Assembly (NCBI GenBank): GCA_937931205.1
Contig: CALHBF010000010.1
Location: 1-64,000 of the forward strand
DNA: 64,000 nucleotides
Source: an uncultured Bacteriovoracaceae bacterium
GTDB taxonomy: Bacteria; Bdellovibrionota; Bacteriovoracia; Bacteriovoracales; Bacteriovoracaceae
Direction: 5' to 3'
Within the stretch, counting starts at the first letter, position 1. Each line of letters opens with the position of its first letter. Made by a program: the position numbers and the translations under genes. Positions 1 through 8,407 of the stretch are shown here, in pieces. Under the pieces are notes generated by a model, which worked only from the letters and a program-made list of their open reading frames with translations, was not told the origin of the DNA and ran no database searches.

Positions 1-41
1 TGGCATCTTACGGCGTAAGACACTCTTGAGTACTGCTTCAA
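1..41 (-). CDS. N-terminal start of a probable transposase (partial, off the left edge)
   Basis: A TTG codon at 41-39 (minus) lies 7 nt after a perfect AAGGAG (54-49) and opens a frame reading MKQYSRVSYAVRC to the window edge. Only 13 codons are visible. The basic, Tyr/Arg-rich N-terminus behind a typical IS leader suits an IS30-type transposase, whose N-terminus is a helix-turn-helix. With so few residues this rests mostly on context. Confidence 0.35.
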   Translation of the reverse strand, partial: MKQYSRVSYAVRC

Positions 42-138
42 AGTACAACTCCTTAGTTTTTTGTTTGGCGACTTGAATTTAGGACAAGAGTGTCCCTTTT
101 TCAAATCGCCGGAGTTGCATTAGGAAGTTGAATCCAGC
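1..138 (-). mobile_element. Left end of an IS30-like insertion sequence (partial)
   Basis: Read on the minus strand, the stretch from about 138 downwards begins with GCTGGATTCAACTTCCTAAT followed by GCAACTCC. This resembles, from memory, the terminal repeat of IS30-family elements. It is followed by a strong hairpin region (GGCGATTTGAA at 110-100 with TTCAAGTCGCC further in, enclosing GGACA/TGTCC), then a Shine-Dalgarno and the start of an ORF at 41. The rest lies outside the window, so the other end and the target duplication cannot be seen. It abuts the 3' end of the gltG-like gene. Family assignment is inference. Confidence 0.4.
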
Positions 139-170
139 GGCATACCTTTTGGCCTTTTTATTAATTATAC

Positions 171-2174
171 TTAGATTTTCTTTGGATAGAAGTTCATCGG
201 TTGTTTTACTTCAACTACTCCACCACCTTGTGGAGCTGGGAAAGCAATACCTCTGAGAACATTCACAACACATTTTTTAACAGATGCAGGAAGATCACTT
301 GCTCCATCAACACCTGCTTGAGACACGTGTCCCGAAGCACCGATTGTGAAGTTCAGCTTCACACTTCCTGAGAATTCTTGACCTCTCGTTGAGAGCTCGT
401 TCTGATAACATGATCTAAAATGAATCAAATTATCCATAAGAATCTTTCTGATGATATCAGGATCCATTGAACCAAGAACAACTGTCTCGGCCGGAATCCC
501 TGCTTGATAGATAGCTCTTTTCGCAGATAGTCCCTCTGCTCCAATTGATTCACCTAATTTACCAACAGTAGCACCTACTAGACTTCCTTGGTTAGTAGCA
601 ATATCGGCCGTCTGAACTGAACCTGATCCACCTACAACACCAGTAGCAGCACCAATGCTTGATCCTGAACCACCTGAAGCAGATTTCGTCTGAACATTTG
701 ATAATGATCCACCTTTTGCAACAAGACTTGAAACTGTTGATTTAAAATCTGCTGATTTATAAACTTCAACATGCCCTATGGATTTTGATTGAATCTGAGA
801 AACAGCTGGTGCTCCTGCAGAAGCTGAAGGCATCGGTGTTGGCTTTGCTGTCTTAGCAGCTACTGGAGCAGCTTTTTGGGCAGTTTTTGTCACCGGTGTT
901 GTACCCTGTTTTACCACTTCTTTAGTTTGTGCAGTCTTTTTACCTGGATCAGGTTTCTTGTCCTGAACTTTTGTCTCAATGACATCAGGTTTTTTAACAT
1001 CAGGCTGCTTTTCTGCTACAACCTTCTTCTCAACAGCTGGTTTATCAGGAGCTGTTTGAACTCTTTTTGGAGCCTCTTCTGTCTTCTCAACTGCCTTATT
1101 CTTAGAAACAGTCAGTGGTTGCTTATAAAGGATTGTTGCTAGTCTTTCTGGAGCTAGCTCTTCTTTCTTTTGATCTTCTGGAATCTCAATAACGTTAAAT
1201 CCAACTCCTGCTAGAACAACAAGAAATAAGAAGAAGAATAAGTACTTTTGAAAATCTGGATCTCTCTTCAAAATAGGAGCAGCAGCTACCTGAGGAGGTG
1301 CTTCAACAGATCTGATAAAAATTTGAAGCTCACCATTCTGAAGTCTTAGAATATCCTGAGGAGCAAGTTCAAAACTTTCATTCTTCGTATTCTTCTTTTT
1401 ATCTGATAAAAGAAGTGATTCAAAACCTGGAAGTGATTCAACTAATGGAGCAGCACCCTTCTTCAGAGTAATGAATGGAAATTTATCTTTCTTTCCTAAA
1501 TAAGGAAATTCGATTTCTTTAATTGATCCCTGAATACCTGTAATATGATAAGTAAAATTTCCTTCCGGAAGGTAATCAACAGAGAAGATATTTTCTTTAA
1601 AAAGAATAATTACTTCGACCGCTTGTCTTGAAGTTTGATATTTGAAGATCGGGTAAATCTCATTTTGATCTTCAAAGATGTATTCACTAAATTCTGCTTT
1701 CGGATCTGCCGCCAGAGGATAAACAATACTAGGCAGTTGGGTCTCTGGCAGTTTCCCCTTAGGAGGGGCAGTAGGAGCTTTAGGTGGAACTTTTACAGAA
1801 GCCTTCCCATCCATTGGCTCAAGAATATCCAGAACAGGTGGCAATGCTGCCGCTGCTTGGTAAACTCTATATTCAAAATCAACATTGGCCAGTCTGAATC
1901 TATCACCAGGAAAAATATCCTTGGCAACAATTCTATCCCCATTAACAAAAGTTCCATTAGTGGAATTCATATCATAGAGAACTGCTTTGTTTGGAAAAAT
2001 TTCCATCACCGCATGAATGGCAGATACTGAGTCAGAAGTCACCATAAGGTCACAACTTTCTGAGCGCCCCAAGAGAATTCTTCCAGGTCTGAAAACTCCT
2101 CCTCTAACTTTTACTTTAGAAGATACTGAGTAAAGTTCAAACATCTGTGTTTGATTATGCTTTTCTGTATTCAC
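171..2174 (-). CDS. gltG-like: GltG-like trans-envelope protein: FHA domain, one membrane segment, AgmX/PglI TonB-like tail
   Basis: This 667-residue protein has three recognisable parts. An N-terminal FHA domain (about 10-100) has the GRS signature near 36-38, His54 and the STNGT/VNG block at 71-79, as in phosphothreonine-binding FHA domains. A single membrane segment lies near 312-332. A long Lys/Pro then Ser/Gly-rich periplasmic linker leads to a C-terminal domain (about 570-667) of the AgmX/PglI type, with a conserved CYQNEL helix and the FPAPQGGG turn. This architecture is that of Myxococcus GltG, an inner-membrane component of the gliding machine that spans the periplasm. It is the last visible gene of a six-gene run, 8 nt after the small gltF-like gene. 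The gene next downstream in the Myxococcus order (gltH/I/J) is not visible; an IS end lies there instead. Orthology to GltG rather than a paralogue is inferred from gene order. Confidence 0.8.
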   Translation of the reverse strand: MNTEKHNQTQMFELYSVSSKVKVRGGVFRPGRILLGRSESCDLMVTSDSVSAIHAVMEIFPNKAVLYDMNSTNGTFVNGDRIVAKDIFPGDRFRLANVDFEYRVYQAAAALPPVLDILEPMDGKASVKVPPKAPTAPPKGKLPETQLPSIVYPLAADPKAEFSEYIFEDQNEIYPIFKYQTSRQAVEVIILFKENIFSVDYLPEGNFTYHITGIQGSIKEIEFPYLGKKDKFPFITLKKGAAPLVESLPGFESLLLSDKKKNTKNESFELAPQDILRLQNGELQIFIRSVEAPPQVAAAPILKRDPDFQKYLFFFLFLVVLAGVGFNVIEIPEDQKKEELAPERLATILYKQPLTVSKNKAVEKTEEAPKRVQTAPDKPAVEKKVVAEKQPDVKKPDVIETKVQDKKPDPGKKTAQTKEVVKQGTTPVTKTAQKAAPVAAKTAKPTPMPSASAGAPAVSQIQSKSIGHVEVYKSADFKSTVSSLVAKGGSLSNVQTKSASGGSGSSIGAATGVVGGSGSVQTADIATNQGSLVGATVGKLGESIGAEGLSAKRAIYQAGIPAETVVLGSMDPDIIRKILMDNLIHFRSCYQNELSTRGQEFSGSVKLNFTIGASGHVSQAGVDGASDLPASVKKCVVNVLRGIAFPAPQGGGVVEVKQPMNFYPKKI

Positions 2175-2182
2175 ATCAACCC

Positions 2183-2425
2183 CTATCTAATCCCATCCAA
2201 GGATTTCTTCATCTCTCTATTAAAATTCGCTCTATCAGGAAGCTTATTCTGAAACTCTTTTCTCAATCTAGGAGATACTGAAATATCCCCCGGTGAGCCA
2301 GCAACACCTTCAACAGACATTTCAGAAAAATCAAACTTTTCAAATTTTTTATATTCGTAATTAACTTTTTTCTGAGCAAAAGCTGTTATAGAAAAAAACA
2401 TACATACTAAAAATAAAAACTTCAT
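2183..2425 (-). CDS. gltF-like: Small secreted GltF-like protein
   Basis: An 80-residue protein with a clear signal peptide (hydrophobic residues 3-15, cleavage after TAFAQ). The mature part is about 62 residues, charged, with a central VEGVAGSPGD stretch and a C-terminal basic block containing SPRLRKEF and DRANFNREM. It overlaps the preceding TPR lipoprotein by 4 nt (ATGA) and is followed 8 nt later by the FHA/TonB gene. In Myxococcus the small gltF sits between gltE and gltG, so size, export signal and position all match. Sequence similarity alone is too short to prove it. It is presumably a periplasmic part of the Glt complex. Confidence 0.7.
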   Translation of the reverse strand: MKFLFLVCMFFSITAFAQKKVNYEYKKFEKFDFSEMSVEGVAGSPGDISVSPRLRKEFQNKLPDRANFNREMKKSLDGIR

Positions 2426-3336
2426 ATTTTCACCCCTATTTTCTGGGCCATTTGCTCGTAGTACTCTTTTATAGAAGGATCTTTAGGCTTCTTTATCCCT
2501 TCAAAGATATCCTTAGCCGAATTTGCATTACCAGATTTGTAAACCGCGTAAGCGATATTCACTCCAATATCAGCTCTTTCCCAAAGGTTCTTTGGAATTT
2601 GCTGATAATATTTCCATGCACTTTGGAAGTTCCCCTGCATTAAATATGAAGTTCCGATAGCATTCGTGATACCAACGTCAGTCTGAGAGCTATTCGCTAA
2701 TGATTGAAGAATAGGTAGCGCCTTTTGAGCAAGACCAAATTTCAGGTATAGACGTGCGAGGTTGTACCGAGGTGTTTTAGCAAATTTTCCAATATCAGCA
2801 GCTTTTTCAAAAGCAACAACTGCTTTTTGATACTGACCTTGACGAGAATACATCACACCAAAATTATTCAGCGCAGGTACATAATTTCTTTCCGCTTCTA
2901 TGGCCTTGTTGAAATAAAGAAGAGACTTTCTATATTCCCTTTGATCCATATAACAGATACCTAACTGATTCCAGTAGGAAGGAAGTTTTTGAAAGCGATC
3001 ATAGCTTTTAGCTGCAATAGTATAAGCTTCTTTAAATTTACCTTTCGTGCACAAGTAGGCCATCGTTACCAATGGATCCTTACCATCTTCAAAAGCATCT
3101 GCTTCACTGCTCGTTAGCAGGGCCATTGTCTCATCTTTTAAAACAGGGTTTTCAAGATTTGGCTGATTGTTCTGAAAATAGTCTTTGACCTGACTTTTCT
3201 CTACCATCGGCTCTTTCTTGAAATCTTTATTGGTGATTTGATCAATATCAGTAAATGTTGATTCACCATTTTTCTTCTGCTGACTTGAGCAGGCAACTAG
3301 TGTTGAGAGTAAAAGGATTGAGTATATCTTCTTCAC
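2422..3336 (-). CDS. gltE-like: GltE-like TPR lipoprotein
   Basis: A 304-residue lipoprotein: the signal peptide ends in a lipobox (LSTLVAC, Cys at 16) followed by a Ser/Gln/Lys-rich tether. From about residue 85 to 290 there are five to six TPR units, recognisable from YWNQLGICYMDQREYRKSL, YVPALNNFGVMYSRQGQYQK and following repeats. A TPR outer-membrane lipoprotein at this position corresponds to Myxococcus GltE (AglT), needed for assembly of the gliding complex. It overlaps the large TPR gene upstream and the small gene downstream by 4 nt each, so translation is probably coupled. Residue after the lipid Cys is Ser, compatible with outer-membrane sorting. Confidence 0.75.
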   Translation of the reverse strand: MKKIYSILLLSTLVACSSQQKKNGESTFTDIDQITNKDFKKEPMVEKSQVKDYFQNNQPNLENPVLKDETMALLTSSEADAFEDGKDPLVTMAYLCTKGKFKEAYTIAAKSYDRFQKLPSYWNQLGICYMDQREYRKSLLYFNKAIEAERNYVPALNNFGVMYSRQGQYQKAVVAFEKAADIGKFAKTPRYNLARLYLKFGLAQKALPILQSLANSSQTDVGITNAIGTSYLMQGNFQSAWKYYQQIPKNLWERADIGVNIAYAVYKSGNANSAKDIFEGIKKPKDPSIKEYYEQMAQKIGVKI

Positions 3337-6203
3337 TTAACACCTCCTCTCTGCATTACGACGTTATCTTCAGTTCCAGCAAAGCGGACTTCTTCAAAGC
3401 CTGGAGAAGCAAGTACTGCGAAATTGTCATCAGAGAGAATAGAGTTTTTATTAATAGTCAGTTCTACATCTTTTCTAAGTTTTCTTGCATGACTCATTAA
3501 TGGTCCCCAAACTTCACTCATCGCTTTTTGAAAACTATCAACATACTCCTGAGGTTTATCAGGAGGAGTAAAAGCTTTGATTTCTTCTGCTACAGATTCA
3601 TAAGCATCAATAAGAACCTTTGAGCTTGTCACAATGGCCTTACCTGAGCCTGTCTTAGTAATTTGGTCAACTTGAACTGTTAACTGATCAAGGGCCTTAA
3701 GTTTAGCTTTTAGGCCATTGTTAAAGGCATTCTCAGGAAAAGAGAGTCGACTTGATTTTATATTGTGGGAAGCATTGAACACTCCACCCATAGAGCGGAG
3801 TGCAATTAAATCGATGGCCTCAACCGGAATGTCTTGTTTCAATTTTAAAGCTTCTCTGTAAAACATCGCTTGTTTACTGGCAACTCTATCGGCTTCACCA
3901 GTATTACCAGCAGAAATAAGGCGTTTTCTCATAGACTCGTATGGAAGAATAAGTGCAGAGTAATTACTCTTACTTCGCTCTAACTCACTCATCAGATCTT
4001 CAGCAGCAGTCCATTTATCATGAGCGATAAGGTCTTTAAGAATCTCGTGATCAACTTCTTCCATTACTGCAGCTGGCAACTTACAAGTCTTTGCATTTCT
4101 TCTCATTTCTAAAACACGATCTAGCTCATTATCTGCCAATGAAATAAAAATAGCATTCTTATAGAAGTTTTGTTTATTTGCCGAGTTTACACCACAAGTC
4201 TTGGCCATCAGTCTGTAAGACAAATCGGCAGACTGATCTAAGTGTTGGCGAGCAAAAAGGCCTGAAGCAATTGTAAGAAATGAAGGTGAGAATTTCACGA
4301 CATCACCAGCATCCATCTGCTGAAGAGCAACTGTTGACCATTGATAACTTTTATTTGCCTCTCCAAGTTCATAGTACAAAGCAGACAAGTTATAAGAAGC
4401 ATTGGCACGGGCCTTAGGAGTCGATTCAGATGATTCAAAAATCTGATGATATCCTTTTAAAGCGACTGCTTTATCACCTTTATCAAGTGAACTTTGCACG
4501 CCTTCGATCTGAATTTTGGTCATCAGGCTTCTTAGTGCACTAGCATATTTTTGAGATACTTTAAATTCACCAGAATTAATGCGTGAAACATAGCTTTTAA
4601 CTTTATCGTAGTCCTTACTACCACGATAATGCTCCATGATTTTTGCAAGCATTGCCTCCTGGGTTTTAAAATCGCCAGGGAAGTTTTTTGCAAAAAGTGT
4701 CAGCGTCTGATCAGCTCCTGTAAAATCTTTTTGTTCTACTTGGGCATTGAAAAGCTTCTCATAGATTGATTTAGCACGTGGAGATTTCTGATCGACTGAA
4801 AGAGATCGCTGATAAACCGGCACATAGTATTTATCTGCAACTTTTTTATTTAAGCTTGGAGAAGCCAGAGAGGAAAGCATTCCCTCAAGGGATTGCGTCA
4901 TAATCTTTGACTGTCCAGCTTCTTTCGCTCCATCAAAAGCAGCGAGATACAAATCAATCGCTTCTTTTGACTTATTAGCGGCATAAGCTGTTTCTGCCTG
5001 GAAAAATATTTTTTCCGGACCGGCCTTCGGATTTAACTGTGCCGAAAGAGCAAAATAGCGCATAGCTTGTTTTGCTCTCAAATCATTGGTCTTTTTTACG
5101 TTGGCATAAATTTTTGATGCGACTGATTTTTGAAGTTCAGCAGCTTTTTTATCGACATGGTAAGTAAGACTCTTTCTTTGATCATCATCGAGAAGCTTGT
5201 TTTGATTCAATTTAACAAGTTCTTCAGATGCTATAAGATGCTTATCAACAGCGTTACCTTTATCATAAAGATTAAGCTGGGCCATAAGGATATCAACTTT
5301 TCTCTTTGGATCCTTCTCATACTTTAGAGCTTCAACAAGTAATGTATCGGCTTGCTTAAACTGCCCATCAGACATTGTTTTTTCTGCAATGTGAATCATT
5401 TGCTTTGTGAAATCGATGTTCTGACCACGATAAAAAGAAATAGCTTCAGGGAGTCTTCCGCCTTCAACGAAAAAAACGCCAATATCTCTATTAACGTCGT
5501 TTCTTAGATCAACATATTCTTTTTGCGAACTTCTCTTATGAACACTCTTCATAAGATCGATGGCCTTATTATAATTTTTAACTCGGTAGTAACACCAAGC
5601 TAAATTGAATGTATCCTTAGTCCACCACTTGTCATTCACTTTACCAATTGAGCTCTCATAAAGAGGAATGGCCTTAGAGTACTCGCGATTATTGTAATAA
5701 TAGTCAGCTAGAGTTAATTCAATTTTAGCTCTTACAGAAGATTTAGCAGGAGTTTTATTTAATGCCGCTTTAAGGTAATTTTGAGCTGCCTTATGGTCAC
5801 CCATTTCTCGATAGTTCATACCAAGAATGTAATAAACCTCACCAATATTACGGTAGGAAGGGAACTTTTTTGCAAGCGTTTGAGCAGCAGTATTGGCCCT
5901 TTTAAAGAACTGATTCGAGTTATTAAAATACTCACTTCTATTGGCCGATCTACGTTCTTCAGGACTAAGCTTTAAGTATTTTTCATTTTCAAAATCAAGC
6001 CAATGTCTTCCCTTCTCGAGGTTAAGCTCGGCCATTCTAAAAAGAGTATCAGGAGAACTAAAATTCTGCTGCTTGGCCAAGCGATTAACTTCGCTGAGTT
6101 CTTCATCAATAATCTTTAAGATATTCTGTCTTCTCGAATCTAGATTCTGAGAATAGGCCAGCTGGCTTGAAAGTATTAGTGAAAAAGCAATAACCTTTAA
6201 CAT
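3333..6203 (-). CDS. gltD-like: GltD-like large periplasmic TPR protein
   Basis: A 956-residue exported protein: signal peptide 1-19 (cleavage near LAYSQ), then almost entirely helical repeats. TPR-like units are clear at about 55-240 (FYFNNSNQFFKRAN, VYYILGMNYREMGDHKAA, YYYNNREYSKAIPLYESS) and recur in divergent form to about 700. The last 200 residues are a non-repeat helical region. Length and composition match Myxococcus GltD (AgmU), a periplasmic TPR protein of the gliding machine. It overlaps the upstream 469-residue TPR gene by 7 nt and the downstream lipoprotein by 4 nt. No catalytic motif is seen; a scaffold role is inferred. Confidence 0.75.
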   Translation of the reverse strand: MLKVIAFSLILSSQLAYSQNLDSRRQNILKIIDEELSEVNRLAKQQNFSSPDTLFRMAELNLEKGRHWLDFENEKYLKLSPEERRSANRSEYFNNSNQFFKRANTAAQTLAKKFPSYRNIGEVYYILGMNYREMGDHKAAQNYLKAALNKTPAKSSVRAKIELTLADYYYNNREYSKAIPLYESSIGKVNDKWWTKDTFNLAWCYYRVKNYNKAIDLMKSVHKRSSQKEYVDLRNDVNRDIGVFFVEGGRLPEAISFYRGQNIDFTKQMIHIAEKTMSDGQFKQADTLLVEALKYEKDPKRKVDILMAQLNLYDKGNAVDKHLIASEELVKLNQNKLLDDDQRKSLTYHVDKKAAELQKSVASKIYANVKKTNDLRAKQAMRYFALSAQLNPKAGPEKIFFQAETAYAANKSKEAIDLYLAAFDGAKEAGQSKIMTQSLEGMLSSLASPSLNKKVADKYYVPVYQRSLSVDQKSPRAKSIYEKLFNAQVEQKDFTGADQTLTLFAKNFPGDFKTQEAMLAKIMEHYRGSKDYDKVKSYVSRINSGEFKVSQKYASALRSLMTKIQIEGVQSSLDKGDKAVALKGYHQIFESSESTPKARANASYNLSALYYELGEANKSYQWSTVALQQMDAGDVVKFSPSFLTIASGLFARQHLDQSADLSYRLMAKTCGVNSANKQNFYKNAIFISLADNELDRVLEMRRNAKTCKLPAAVMEEVDHEILKDLIAHDKWTAAEDLMSELERSKSNYSALILPYESMRKRLISAGNTGEADRVASKQAMFYREALKLKQDIPVEAIDLIALRSMGGVFNASHNIKSSRLSFPENAFNNGLKAKLKALDQLTVQVDQITKTGSGKAIVTSSKVLIDAYESVAEEIKAFTPPDKPQEYVDSFQKAMSEVWGPLMSHARKLRKDVELTINKNSILSDDNFAVLASPGFEEVRFAGTEDNVVMQRGGVK

Positions 6204-7606
6204 TCAGACCTCAATGCAAACACGTAATCACCGAGTTCATCGGCCCAGAACTCACCATTAAAATTCCAGAAATACTGTTTATCGTTTCGCTCAATATACT
6301 TCAGATCGCCTCTACTTCTATTCTGTGTTTCATTCTTATAAAGTTGTTCTTTTCTCTGAGCAAGAACTTCTAATTTAATGTAACTCATATCTTGAAATGC
6401 TCTGAAAAACTCTGCGTACTTTGTCACCATAGATGAACGAACATAAGCCCCTAACGTGCTCTTGTATTCATCAAGTACAGTGCGAATATTCCTCATCATT
6501 TGGTTTTTAAGATTTGATTTAGGAAGATTTTGAATGCGCTTATATTCTTTAATGGCATTTGTTAAAGATGCTCTTAGTTCTAGGTAAGCTCCATCTTTCT
6601 GAATGCTTTTCAATGATCTTAGAACATAAGCATCGGTGGGTTCTTTACCTGATTCAAAATTGGCCATTAGCTCATAGTAGTATTTATAGTTTTTGCCATG
6701 ACGAAGAATGAATCGACGTAGATCTTGTGATTTTTTATTATGAATTGAATAGAAATCATCAGCAATAGAGCGGGCATCATCATAAAGACACATTTTAAGA
6801 TATGAAATGGCCTTAAGGACTTCTACCTCAGGATTGAAGACAAAATCCATTACTGGAGCTTTATAGGTAACAAGTTTACCAAGAGTACGGTTATAGTTCT
6901 TTAATTGAAAGCTATTCCAAGCTTCTTCAAAAAGAATAGTAGGCCAAATGATCGACTCTTTTGGAATATCGATATAAGAAAGTTCAGCTTGCTTATACTC
7001 ACCCATTCCATAATAAGCTCGGGCGATTCCCGCAAGACAGTAGTCTTTATTCTGCCCCATCTGATTACGATAAGAGTCGTCATCAATTTTCGAAATTCTT
7101 TTCTCTGATGCGTTAACACAATCATTAAAAGCAGCAACAGCTCCTTTATAGTCACCTTTATGTGAATAGTTCACACCTAAAAGATGAGTGATAAAAGGAT
7201 AGGCCGGGTGCTTAGCTTCAACCTTAGAAAGAAGGCCTTCAACTGTACTATAGTTTGAAGAACTCAAATATCTTTTTGCAAGAATATATCTCACGTTGGG
7301 TGAATTAACTTTTTTTAGCATGCTCTCTGGAAGAGATTCAAAAGTTTTTACACCTACAGCATTCATAACTTGATCAATAGAACGATCAAGGTCTGAATCA
7401 ACTTTATTATACTTGGCCAGATACTCTTTTACCCAAGGAATCAATGAGAAATAAAAACCATCTTCACTGATTTCAATGATGAGGTCTTTATGTCCAGTCA
7501 ATGAAGCATTACTTACACCGAATTTCTTTTGAGCTTGGTCATAACCTGCAAAAGAAGAAAGTGAAACGGCTGCACTAAGTAAGAATATTAATTTTTTCGA
7601 GAACAT
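6197..7606 (-). CDS. gltC-like: GltC-like periplasmic TPR protein
   Basis: A 469-residue exported protein. The signal peptide covers residues 1-20 (basic KK at 4-5, cleavage after SSFAG). TPR-like repeats run from about 115 to 290 (YPFITHLLGVNYSHKGDYKG, YCLAGIARAYYGMGEYKQAE, WPTILFEEAWNSFQLKNYNR), followed by a 150-residue helical region and a C-terminus ending in Cys. Position before the gltD-like gene and after an outer-membrane barrel gene matches GltC, a periplasmic TPR protein that connects the Myxococcus machine to the outer membrane. The upstream gene is 20 nt away, and AGGGGAAC in that gap suggests an RBS. The family call is from architecture and order. Confidence 0.7.
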   Translation of the reverse strand: MFSKKLIFLLSAAVSLSSFAGYDQAQKKFGVSNASLTGHKDLIIEISEDGFYFSLIPWVKEYLAKYNKVDSDLDRSIDQVMNAVGVKTFESLPESMLKKVNSPNVRYILAKRYLSSSNYSTVEGLLSKVEAKHPAYPFITHLLGVNYSHKGDYKGAVAAFNDCVNASEKRISKIDDDSYRNQMGQNKDYCLAGIARAYYGMGEYKQAELSYIDIPKESIIWPTILFEEAWNSFQLKNYNRTLGKLVTYKAPVMDFVFNPEVEVLKAISYLKMCLYDDARSIADDFYSIHNKKSQDLRRFILRHGKNYKYYYELMANFESGKEPTDAYVLRSLKSIQKDGAYLELRASLTNAIKEYKRIQNLPKSNLKNQMMRNIRTVLDEYKSTLGAYVRSSMVTKYAEFFRAFQDMSYIKLEVLAQRKEQLYKNETQNRSRGDLKYIERNDKQYFWNFNGEFWADELGDYVFALRSEC

Positions 7607-7626
7607 CCTGTTCCCCTTTTAACAAA

Positions 7627-8331
7627 TTAAAATTGATAATTCAGACCAATCCCTAAGTCGTAATTATTGAAAACTTTGCTTGCGGTAGTGACAGGATTAC
7701 TTCCACCACCGGCCTGCTTTGACTTGTCAGCTTTATATACAAGACCAGTCACATCTAAACGAACACTCCACTGTTCATTGATGTAAAATCTGAATCCTGT
7801 ACTCCACATTGCTCCAAAAATATTTTCACTTGTTAGACCATCGGCCGCACCAGGAATGAATTTATTTCTATTATCCAATGTCTTAATATTGGCAGCTCCT
7901 AGACCGAACAACCAATCAAAGTAAAAAATCTTATTGAATGTATTGATTTTAGAATAGAAAGGTGACCACATGAACATAGCACCAGTATAAGTATCAATCT
8001 TACGATAGAATGGAACTGTTCCCTGCTCTCTTACTGATTTAGCAGTATCGTTTTCATCTCCACTATTTTTTCCGAAAACGAGTTCAATACCCCAGTCTTC
8101 ACGGAAGAAGTATCCAGCACGAGCTGTTGCTCCGTAAGAATCAATAAAGGCACCACTAAGAGTCATTGCTCCTGTTGCACCAACATAAAACTCATTGCTC
8201 TTTTTAAATCTTCTATTTTGCAGAACATAGATTTCTTTATCTTTATCGAGCCATGAGAAATCATAGAGCGAATTTTCAGCAGCAAAAGAAGTTGAACAAA
8301 TTAAAGTGAGAAAAAGTAAAATCAATTTCAT
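7627..8331 (-). CDS. Outer-membrane beta-barrel, candidate GltA/GltB-like
   Basis: A 234-residue protein with a signal peptide (1-17, cleavage near SFAAE) and a short linker. From about residue 45 it shows alternating hydrophobic/polar strands with aromatic girdles, ending in LGIGLNYQF, whose terminal Phe is the usual outer-membrane assembly signal. This is typical of small 8-strand barrels. It is first in the Glt-like operon and follows a good promoter. Myxococcus GltA and GltB are barrels of this sort next to GltC, so a role as outer-membrane anchor of the complex is likely, though small barrels are hard to assign individually. Confidence 0.65.
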   Translation of the reverse strand: MKLILLFLTLICSTSFAAENSLYDFSWLDKDKEIYVLQNRRFKKSNEFYVGATGAMTLSGAFIDSYGATARAGYFFREDWGIELVFGKNSGDENDTAKSVREQGTVPFYRKIDTYTGAMFMWSPFYSKINTFNKIFYFDWLFGLGAANIKTLDNRNKFIPGAADGLTSENIFGAMWSTGFRFYINEQWSVRLDVTGLVYKADKSKQAGGGSNPVTTASKVFNNYDLGIGLNYQF

Positions 8332-8370
8332 AGAGTCTCGTCACTTGTTAAATTAATAAGCATCTATGAA

Positions 8371-8398
8371 ATTTTATCACTTATATGAATGCGCGCAA
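8371..8398 (-). promoter_or_regulatory. Promoter of the Glt-like operon
   Basis: On the minus strand TTGCGC (8398-8393) is followed after 16 nt by TAAAAT (8376-8371), a good match to a housekeeping promoter. It lies 40 nt before the first ATG (8331) of the motility-type operon and within 10 bp of the stop of the upstream helicase gene, so the operon can be transcribed independently of it. Confidence 0.5.
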
Positions 8399-8407
8399 CT
8401 TACTGTT

